DNA of 44,320 nucleotides, from the IMG/VR virus record IMGVR_UViG_3300009705_000030, positions 1 to 44,320 of that record; one strand, given 5' to 3'. Shown in pieces: positions 34,594 through 43,200 of this stretch. This DNA comes from a virus. The notes under the pieces are model-generated. The model had not been told where the DNA came from, made no database searches, and saw only the letters and a program-made list of their open reading frames with translations. A program made the position numbers and the translations under genes. Within the stretch, counting starts at the first letter, position 1; each line of letters opens with the position of its first letter.

Positions 34594-36351
34594 ATGAGTA
34601 GCAACCTTGTTTCGAAGATAATAGAAGATATTTACATTATAATAGAAGACTCATTTGGCACAAACTTCGACAGAGAGCTGTTTGGAATGCTATTTGATCA
34701 AGCCGGAGACCCGTCTAAAATATTTAGCTCCATTCCTACGAGTATACAGAGGATTAGGTCCTCGTACCTTCCTGCGGATCTTTTCAGCTCTAATGTTGCG
34801 GCGCTTGGTGCAGCAGAGGCGCTTCTTGGAAATATGGGAGTAGCTTCTGAGATTTTTTCTGGAAATATATCAAATTCCCAGGCTCCAAAAGAGTCTAATG
34901 AAAATGCATTTATGAGAATGCTTGGCATGCCTATGTCGGACGCTGAAGAGTTGCAAAGTGGAGAGCTCTCGATATTGGATCATACAACTGGGGAGTTGGA
35001 GCAATCAGAGACGACAACTTTATATGCAGTGGAAACCAGGATATTGGACGAAAGAAGCAAGCCATTTGGCACAAGAGAGGTTGCAGTAAGCAGTAATTCC
35101 TTTTCGTTTTCTGGAGTAAAGGTTACGCCATTAACACAGGAAGAACTTGATGCAGCTTTGGATGATGAGGGGAGCGGTGTGCAATCCGCCGAAGAGCAGC
35201 TTGATAGCCTAGGGGGAGATGCGTCTGCGGCAATTGAGGCCGCAGCAGGGGGTGTAGCTCTATATACAGCAAGCCTTCTTGATATTGACCAGCCAAGTGG
35301 TTTTTTTAAATTTTCATACTTATTAATACCGCCAATACAGGATGCTAGAATCTCTAAATGCATTAACGAGCCAGGCAAAATAGTTGCAAAGCCATTTTCA
35401 ACAACCATGGGCAGAACGGTCAATCAGCAAAGAACAAAACAGTCGTTTTTAGAATCTGTTATAAGAATTAGACTTGATAGGGCGACGGGAACTCAGTGGT
35501 CAAGTCCGGCCGAATCTTTGAAAGAAAACAAAACAATTGACTTTGGGCTTGGAGATGATGACGATGAAAATAAAGTAAGGTATAGTGATGTAGTAAACGA
35601 ATGGGGAATAATTGAGAGTTTAATTATAACAAGATTAGACATAATGCTTCAAATTATGGCTGATGATATTTCAGAAAAAATTCATCACATTATGGAGAGT
35701 CAGGCCGAAGGCCTAATGCATATTGAGCGAGATAGGGAGCTTAACCCAGATACTCCATCTGAGAATAATACCCCGGGCGCAGATGATTCTTGCGCGGCAG
35801 CGGAGAATGATCGGAGTATCCTGCAGAGGCCGGAGCTGTCTCTTTTATTTCAGGCCAAAACAATTGAAGATGCTCTACTTTTATTTTTTGGAGGAGAGAA
35901 CTCGGCCTCTTTGGACCTTCAGTCGGAAACCCAAAGAAATTCCGGACTAAGAGATGGGCATCTTATGTCTCCGCTTATGTCGATAATAAGGTCTATATCA
36001 ACTGGAATAGACAATAGGATTGATGAAATAACAGAAGATCGCTGCGATGAAATACCCGCTACTCAAAGGGCGGTGAGTGATGCAAATACCACAATCGGGA
36101 TGACTACTGGAGTTGGGCCTATAGATATCGCGGTATTTACTTTAGCATTATTTACTTTAGATGAGGAGGCCTTACTTGGTCTTTTAACCAATGAGCAATA
36201 CGAAAATTTTATGAATATAGAGATGAGTTATATATCAGAAAATGATGGAAATGCTGAAAAGCAAGATATGAGGGAGTCTTTAAATGCACTTTCTGAGCAA
36301 ATTAGAGACTCTTATTTTTTATTTTTAAATTATCTTTCACAAGAGCTATAG
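34594..36351 (+). CDS. Large structural protein of unknown function
   Basis: This 585-residue protein is not recognised. The first 110 residues are helical (KIIEDIYIIIEDSFGTNFDR). Residues 145-225 hold a beta section plus an acidic Ser/Ala-rich stretch (LDAALDDEGSGVQSAEEQLD). The middle has mixed structure (FFKFSYLLIPPIQDARISKC) followed by helices (GIIESLIITRLDIMLQIMAD), an acidic Asn/Asp linker and a helical C-terminus (NALSEQIRDSYFLFLNYLSQ). The ATG lies 2 bases after the preceding stop with GGAG about 9 bases upstream, so the two are probably co-translated and their products may work together in the baseplate. A terminator follows the gene, marking the end of this module. Confidence 0.5.
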   Translation: MSSNLVSKIIEDIYIIIEDSFGTNFDRELFGMLFDQAGDPSKIFSSIPTSIQRIRSSYLPADLFSSNVAALGAAEALLGNMGVASEIFSGNISNSQAPKESNENAFMRMLGMPMSDAEELQSGELSILDHTTGELEQSETTTLYAVETRILDERSKPFGTREVAVSSNSFSFSGVKVTPLTQEELDAALDDEGSGVQSAEEQLDSLGGDASAAIEAAAGGVALYTASLLDIDQPSGFFKFSYLLIPPIQDARISKCINEPGKIVAKPFSTTMGRTVNQQRTKQSFLESVIRIRLDRATGTQWSSPAESLKENKTIDFGLGDDDDENKVRYSDVVNEWGIIESLIITRLDIMLQIMADDISEKIHHIMESQAEGLMHIERDRELNPDTPSENNTPGADDSCAAAENDRSILQRPELSLLFQAKTIEDALLLFFGGENSASLDLQSETQRNSGLRDGHLMSPLMSIIRSISTGIDNRIDEITEDRCDEIPATQRAVSDANTTIGMTTGVGPIDIAVFTLALFTLDEEALLGLLTNEQYENFMNIEMSYISENDGNAEKQDMRESLNALSEQIRDSYFLFLNYLSQEL

Positions 36352-36368
36352 TGGGTAGTGGCACATAT

Positions 36369-36404
36369 AGAACAGACAACTAGCTGTCTTGTTCTTTTCT
36401 ATTA
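36369..36404 (+). terminator. Intrinsic terminator before the wedge genes
   Basis: AGAACAGACA at 36369-36378 pairs with TGTCTTGTTCT at 36385-36395 across a 6-base loop, with one bulged T on the 3' side; TTTTCTATTATTTT follows. It lies in the 100-base gap between the unknown structural gene and the wedge operon and probably ends the hub-spike transcript. The gap holds no other clear feature. Confidence 0.7.
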
Positions 36405-36451
36405 TTTTATATGATAAACATGATGCTTGTTTAAGCAAATAGGATATAGAA

Positions 36452-36883
36452 ATGTCTTTTGATTTAAGAATTAGAAATGGTGATTTGGGCATAGATGCTG
36501 ATGGATCCATGAAGTTAGTTAATAATAATACAAAGTTAAGGCAAGATATTGTAAAAATACTCCTTACGGACCTTGGAGAGAATAAATTCCATAAGTTTTA
36601 TGGAAGCAGAGTTGGGGCTCTTGAAATAGGTGGAGTTACAGACAGAAGCATTATAGACTCTGATTTAGAAGCTTCGGTCAGGAGAGCTCTTTCTAACTTA
36701 ATATCTATGCAAAAAGTTCAATTAAAAAAGCAGTTTTTAACATCAGGTGAAAAGATATTGGAAGTTACTTCAGTTTCGGTAGAGAGAGATGGGGCCGATC
36801 CGAGAATGTATAATGTTTTTATATCTGTTTTAACTCAAAAATTAAGTACAATTAGTGAAGTAATAACTATAAGAATAGTTTAG
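36452..36883 (+). CDS. Baseplate wedge protein, gp25/gpW-like
   Basis: At 143 residues and placed directly before the J-like gene, this fits the gp25/W family, small wedge proteins that contact the sheath's first ring and trigger contraction. The N-terminal strand (MSFDLRIRNGDLGIDADGS) and helix-turn (DIVKILLTDLGENKFHKFYG) correspond to the family pattern of a helix ending in a 'LLT-PGE-----FG' turn. The C-terminal strand pair (ILEVTSVSVERDGADPRMYN, FISVLTQ) follows the family as well; DPR stands where many members have EPR. An AGGATAT ribosome site precedes the ATG. It starts the wedge transcription unit after the terminator. Confidence 0.75.
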   Translation: MSFDLRIRNGDLGIDADGSMKLVNNNTKLRQDIVKILLTDLGENKFHKFYGSRVGALEIGGVTDRSIIDSDLEASVRRALSNLISMQKVQLKKQFLTSGEKILEVTSVSVERDGADPRMYNVFISVLTQKLSTISEVITIRIV

Positions 36884-36891
36884 GAGATATT

Positions 36892-39800
36892 ATGGCTATA
36901 TTCAGATCTTTTAGTGAAATAGTATCTTCTATGATTGAAAGATTAAGGCTAACACAGCCGAATTTAGATACAAAGCCCGGAACTGTCGCTAGAGATTTAT
37001 TTATCGACATACAAGCAGACCAGATAGAGCGCCTGCACAAGGCCTTGTCGCTGATAAGTGAAAAACAATCATTTGGAACAGCATCTGGCAGGGACCTCGA
37101 CAGGCTTGCCAGGAACTTTGGAATATCGAGAAATAGCGGAACTCCATCAACAGGGGTCGTCGTCTTTACCACGAATGATGTAATTTCAGATGTTCCAATT
37201 CCATCTGGAACAATAGTTACAGCAAGGAATGGGCTAGCATATAAAACTATAGGTAATTATGTTATTTCTTCCGTAGAAAAAAATCTTTATGCGGCAAACG
37301 CAACAAGGCTTAGGAGCGCTTTAAATACGGCAGGAATAAATGATTCTTTCTCCTTAGAGGTTCCGGTTGAAGCCACGAGGGCTGGGCAGTCTGGAAACGT
37401 AAGTTCTTTGCAAATAGTTAGCCACAGCCTTGGTTCCTCGCTAAAGGTTATAAACCTGTCCTCTCTTAGTGGGGGGGTAAATAGTGAGAGTGATTTATCA
37501 TTTAGGGCTAGAATTTTAGCAGTGTTTAGTGGCTCTAATACGGGGACTGCCGCTGGTTATAGAAATGCAGCATTAGCCGTGAATGGAGTTTTAGATGTCC
37601 TAGTTGCAGAACCCGGAAGCACATTAATGCTCAGGGATGGCACAGAGACGATAGAGATAAATGACGGCTCATTCAGAATATTGAGTTCGGGAACTGGTGG
37701 AAAAGTAGATATGTATGTTCTTGGGACCAGGTTAAAAGAAAATATAGAGTCCTTCATATATACGGATCTTTCCGGCTCTGGGACTGCAGAAGATGATAGA
37801 AATGATGTCGTGCTCGGACTATCTGGAATACAAGATAGCTCTATATATAAAAACTTAACATCAGAAGAGAGGAGGGTATCTACTTTTAAAAGTGGAAACA
37901 TACCAGCCCAACCAGTTAATTCTGTGGTATCTGTCGTAGGAACAGAGTCTGGAATATTCTCATCAAAGGTAACGAACTCTGACGGGTCTACTTCTGGAAA
38001 TTATGAACTGCTGAAGGATGATAATCCGGAAACCGGAGGAAGTCCGTTCTGTTTTGATAAGCTACATTGGATATTAAGTAAAAAAAATGTAATTGCAGAT
38101 TCCCTAACAAAGGGGTCTTTCAATTCCGCAGATTCTCTTGGATTTTCAGATATACAGGGAGTGGATGAGGTATATCAGGATCTTGTAATTAGTGGAGAAA
38201 ATTCTAAAATCAACATATCAGACAGAGGGGTTGTGAACCTAAATCATGGGCCAGTTGTGACGGTCTCTAGGGTTACCAACAGAACAACTGGTGAGATTTA
38301 TGTGGTTGAGTCCCAAAATATAGATAGCACGTCTGGCCTTAACGAAGATGCTCAGGTTGTAATATCTGGAAAGAACCTACCTACTTCTGCGGATATACTA
38401 TCGGTAGACTACCTGTGGAGGAGATATTTTGATAAGTATATTGAGTATAATGGCGCAGAATCTAACTCAATATATAAGGATCCATACGTAACTGACTCAA
38501 TAGATTGGGGTGTTTCATCTGGAATATCCGGAGAAGAGGCTCTGCTCGCGAGGACGGCTGATGATCTTGAGTATCAGATATCTGCTCAGCACCCTATATC
38601 GAGAATATCTTCTTTATATTCAAAGGTAGTTGAGGAGCTAGATACAGAGGTGGTGGAGGTAGAGGAGTCCACATTTGTAGCAATTATATTGAACTCAGAA
38701 ATGAATGAAGTAAAGAATATAGTGTCCATAAGAACAGAGTCTGGGCTGGAGGCTTATAATACTAATAAGAGTGATGGGACATTTTCCTCTAGGACAATAT
38801 ACCTTCCAACTGACAGTCCGGTTGCCTCCGGGGAGAAAGTTTATGTTCATTATAATAAAAATGAATTATTTTTTATAGAACAAAGTGACGCTTCATTTTC
38901 TGAAAACTTAGTCACTCTTCCATCAGAAGATATACTTTCTGAAAATGGATTACTAGATCTAGTGGAAGAGATATCAGATTTAGATGATAATTTGCATATA
39001 GACTATATAGCGGATATTTCCAATGTTTTTCCTGAAACAGATTTTTCAGGATTTCCCATACGTGGAAATAACACCACAAACTCCCTTTTGAGCTCTGGGC
39101 TATCTCAAATAGACAACTCTTATCAGCCTTTATTGTACAACTTTAATGTTTCTGGGGCTGTTAGTGGAATCATGAGGTTTTGTCCATCTAAAATAAAATT
39201 AACCACAACAGGTGTGGTTAAGTCTGGAAAGGTTAAAGTTCTTGGAACAACTTTTACGAGAGCTGTTTTTGATGTTGATACTGCAATATCCGTAACTGGC
39301 TCGTCTTCAGGATACTCTGGAGACTTGACGTTTGATATAGGATCTGAGATTAAAGAGTTTTTCGGGTTAGGAGAGCTTCCGTCAAATATATCAATCGCAA
39401 GAGTGGATTCCGTAGCTAAGCTAGATGTATTTGGAAGCGAAGAAGGGCATCTTGATATACTGGGATACACTATTTCTAAAAACAACTTTGACACAAGGAG
39501 TTCTTTATCTGATCCGCTTTTGGATGCCGGATCTTTTGTAATAAAAGATACAACAAAAAACTCAGGTATTGATATAACCGGAGGAACAAAGCTAAGGGTA
39601 TCTGTGTTAATATCCAATGAGAATGATTTTGAAGAAATATTTTTTAGAAGAAACGAGTCAATATTTACTGAAAAAATGTTCTCAAGGATAGATAGAGTTT
39701 CGATACCATCTGGATTCAGAAATTCTAGCGGTGTTTTAATCGGTTCTATATCTGCACTCATCTCCAATCAGCCATTATCTGGAAGCGCCTATAACGCTAG

Positions 39801-40254
39801 CTATAACTTCTCAGCTCCAAAAGAAGGCGAGCGGATTACTGTAAGGTATAATAATAATATTATTTTGCCAAACGTAACGGCATCACTTGAACAGGTTAGG
39901 TCCATAACTGCAGATGTATTGGCGAAAGAAGCGTCAGAGATTCTAATAGACGTTGACGGTCAAATATTAATTAACGAAGATTCTATCAATAATTCTGCTA
40001 CTATTGTGGAGAACGTATCTAGTCAGATCACAAATTTACTAAACACATCCAGGCTTGGTTCCACTGTTGATTACTCAGATATAGTTTCCGCAGCAACCTC
40101 TGTTAATGGAGTTGATTCGATAAATATATCGAAATTTAATGTTAGCGGAGAGTCTGGTAAAAAGAGTTTTATAAAATCGTTAGACAATCAGACCATATCT
40201 GCAGGAACAATATTATTTGAATCTGTTACAAGAGAAAATTTTAGGCTAACATAG
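36892..40254 (+). CDS. Baseplate J-like wedge protein with large insertion
   Basis: The N-terminal 300 residues are typical of J/gp47-type wedge proteins: an opening helix (EIVSSMIERLRLTQPNLDTK), PGTVARDLFIDIQADQIERL, SGRDLDRLARNFGI, then the beta section VVVFTTNDVISDVPIPSGTI and the later motifs ESDLSFRARI and ALAVNGVLDVLVAEPG. The C-terminal J segment reappears at about 1030-1120 (SQITNLLNTSRLGSTVDYSD, SAATSVNGVDSINISKF). Between them lie some 700 extra residues of beta-rich sequence, giving 1,120 residues instead of the usual 300-500. The strong AGGAGAT ribosome site and 8-base gap link it to the gp25-like gene. In the family, six or twelve copies form the iris ring around the hub. Confidence 0.85.
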   Translation: MAIFRSFSEIVSSMIERLRLTQPNLDTKPGTVARDLFIDIQADQIERLHKALSLISEKQSFGTASGRDLDRLARNFGISRNSGTPSTGVVVFTTNDVISDVPIPSGTIVTARNGLAYKTIGNYVISSVEKNLYAANATRLRSALNTAGINDSFSLEVPVEATRAGQSGNVSSLQIVSHSLGSSLKVINLSSLSGGVNSESDLSFRARILAVFSGSNTGTAAGYRNAALAVNGVLDVLVAEPGSTLMLRDGTETIEINDGSFRILSSGTGGKVDMYVLGTRLKENIESFIYTDLSGSGTAEDDRNDVVLGLSGIQDSSIYKNLTSEERRVSTFKSGNIPAQPVNSVVSVVGTESGIFSSKVTNSDGSTSGNYELLKDDNPETGGSPFCFDKLHWILSKKNVIADSLTKGSFNSADSLGFSDIQGVDEVYQDLVISGENSKINISDRGVVNLNHGPVVTVSRVTNRTTGEIYVVESQNIDSTSGLNEDAQVVISGKNLPTSADILSVDYLWRRYFDKYIEYNGAESNSIYKDPYVTDSIDWGVSSGISGEEALLARTADDLEYQISAQHPISRISSLYSKVVEELDTEVVEVEESTFVAIILNSEMNEVKNIVSIRTESGLEAYNTNKSDGTFSSRTIYLPTDSPVASGEKVYVHYNKNELFFIEQSDASFSENLVTLPSEDILSENGLLDLVEEISDLDDNLHIDYIADISNVFPETDFSGFPIRGNNTTNSLLSSGLSQIDNSYQPLLYNFNVSGAVSGIMRFCPSKIKLTTTGVVKSGKVKVLGTTFTRAVFDVDTAISVTGSSSGYSGDLTFDIGSEIKEFFGLGELPSNISIARVDSVAKLDVFGSEEGHLDILGYTISKNNFDTRSSLSDPLLDAGSFVIKDTTKNSGIDITGGTKLRVSVLISNENDFEEIFFRRNESIFTEKMFSRIDRVSIPSGFRNSSGVLIGSISALISNQPLSGSAYNASYNFSAPKEGERITVRYNNNIILPNVTASLEQVRSITADVLAKEASEILIDVDGQILINEDSINNSATIVENVSSQITNLLNTSRLGSTVDYSDIVSAATSVNGVDSINISKFNVSGESGKKSFIKSLDNQTISAGTILFESVTRENFRLT

Positions 40255-40262
40255 AGGAAGAT

Positions 40263-43200
40263 ATGATATTTAAGCCAATAGCGTTTTCAATACCATCAAC
40301 TACGGAGTTAAAGGTAACTTTTAGTGAAAATGTATCATCTACTCTATCAAAAGATAATTTCAACGTAGAGTCTTTAAGCGGAAACTCCAAAGATTTGGAG
40401 GTAACTGGAATAGCTATATCAAATAGTGTTGTAGTTATAAAGACAAAGCCTCAGATATCTGGAAATTACTATTTATTAAAATTATTAGATACTGATGATA
40501 GCACGTTCAAAAGTGACAGATCGATAAGACTTCTAAATAGCGAGTCCATACGTCAATTATTTTTTGTAGGGGTAGACTCTATAAATCCGATAAGAGACAG
40601 AATTTACTCCCTAGTCCCAAAGATTTTTGATATAGAGAAAAACTCTATCGTGAAGAAGATATTATCTGCTCACGCAAATGAAATATTCAAAGCTCAAAAC
40701 TCTATAGGCCAGGCATTGAGCGATAACTATATATCAGTAAATATTTTGGACGAAAGGAGAGTTAGAACGTCATCTCCAAGAGATAGGCTTTCAAACGAGG
40801 GCGCATATTTTATAGATAGGGTTTCGAGTAGTGAGACCGCCACCGCGTCTGTAAAGGAAGTTATATCATTTTCAATAAACTCTGGCTTCTCAAGGGAGCA
40901 GACCACCCCCTCTCATCCGGTATCCCTAAGGAGGGTTATTGTACAGGATGAAGAAATATCTGAATTCTCAGAAGATAACGGATTTAAAGGATATTTGATT
41001 AGTTTCAAAAATAAGAACATATTAAAGTTGCTGTCACTTAAGCTCGTTAGAGCTGAAGACTCTGAGGACTGTGATGGAGTTGCTGGAAACGTATATGATA
41101 TAGAGAGGTTTAAATACGCAATATTGAGCAATAGACACGATCCGCTACACTCTTATTCATATTCGGAGCTAGATAGTAATCAGATTCTGTTATCAGAGTT
41201 TTCTGATATATATAGGCCTAAGGTTGGGGACAAGATAACCGCATCATATGTTTATAAAGATCTTGGAAAGTGTATTATAGAGGATACGGTTGATGTATAT
41301 AGAATAAAGGCTCAGGCCTCTGAGTCTATTCCTTCTAATATATCTAATTTCTTTTTAGATAATGCGCCAATAGTTAATGATTCAAATGACGTATACGACT
41401 TAGGTGGTGTGTCTTTTTATGAAAGTGAAAATAACAAAATATCTCCAGATGAGTTTATAGTTGAGTTAAAATTTGATATATCAAAACTTCCGAGTGAGCC
41501 AGGAGAGTACTCTGTAGATTATAAAACAGGTGAGGTTTTTGTCGTTGGTGCTGATGATGAAAAGCTGGGAACTGGGGATAACAATTACATAGCATCATAC
41601 TCATATAGACACAGCTTCGTAAAGGATTTGGACTATAGCATAGATAATAATGATTTTGTTGTAAATGATAGAAGATATTTGGCTGGAGAGGCGGCAAGTA
41701 TAGGGTTTAAGTATGACAAGGTATATGCAGAGGGCCAGGATTATAAAGTTTTATCACACGTTGAGTCTATCAACGAACCAGTAGATAATAATATAATTAC
41801 GTCTTTTAGCATAAAGCCAAAAAATACTCCGATAACTGATGTTTTCAGAATATTTAACCAGACAACTGGAGAGGTTTACTCTCCGCTGTATCATACAGAT
41901 ACAGAGGTTTTCTTCTCTGGTAATAGGTCTCCAGAGGTAGTTAACAATTATTTCGAAAATGCAAACTTTAAGAAGGTTATAAACGAAAACCTATCGGTCG
42001 TAGGAGAATTTGTATCCCCAGCGTTTTCATCTGAGATAACATCAAATTCCTCAAACAATAGCATTATGTTTGAGCCGGGAATTCCGTCTGAATTTATAAA
42101 CAAGAATTCTGAAGATTATTATATCAGAGTTGTTACCGATAGCTCTACACCAGTTGGAGTAGAGGACGTAAGCATTAAATTCTTTGGAGATGAAGATTCG
42201 AACGGAATTATAAACTCATTGGGAATTATATCATCTTATACCGCTCCAAGCGTGGGCACGAAGATTATAATAGGGATGAGGTGTTACACAATTAATCTTG
42301 ATAATAAATCCATATTGAATAATAGCATGGATGCGGTTGGGTCATCACTTAATTCGTCAATTACTTTTGATAAAGAAGATATCTTTGAAGAGGAGAAGTT
42401 TTTTAAACCCATCTTATCAACATATGGTTTTGCGGCAACAGAGCATGGTGGAATAGCATCCGTAATACAATCATCATTGAATGAGGATTTATATTCAAAC
42501 CTAACTAGGCTTAGGAGGTCTGGTGATTATTCAATAGATTATAAAAATGGAGTTGTTTACGTAGCTGTTGAGAGTAATGATACAACAGATTTGGGGAGCG
42601 CTTCTTACTCGTGTAATTCACATATTGTAAATAACAAAAATATAATAGGAGTTGGGTCTATTGTGAAAAAGATCTCATCTTCTGACTCTATAGAGTATGC
42701 TACAAAAAAATATGAAAATATTACATTTGGTGTCAGTGATATATCAATAAATGATCTGGAAAATACAACATATATGTTTAGTGCTGGAGATGAATATCCA
42801 AATTTAATTGGGGAGTATAAACAATCATGTGAGGTTCTTCCGGACTATACAGTTGTTGTTCCTACTGTTATATCATCTATAAATTCGATAAACAAAATAG
42901 ATGACTTGTTCGGAAGAAGTTTAGATAGCGAGAATAAGAATTTAAGAATTTTGGAGTCAGCTACAAAAGACTTATTATCATTATATGATAATGGCGGAAA
43001 AAATATATACGATCCTACGAAAAGCAGCTTCGCTAGCAATGTTATTGACTTAAAAACCCATAAGGATAAAATTATAAAAAAGAGGGGCGGCAAGTTAGTA
43101 TTTAAAATAAAAGATTCCAACATAGATTCCTTTTATGATGTAACGCTAATGAAAAACAGCTCTATAATTTTTGATGAAAAGTTAAATTTAGAGAAAAACA

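Noticed and set aside
11752-36883. A tailocin or other extracellular injection system rather than a phage.
   Set aside because: Nothing here specifically indicates one: no AAA ATPase of the CIS type or toxin cargo is seen, and a G/GT chaperone with tape measure fits a phage. It cannot be fully excluded because head genes would lie outside the window.
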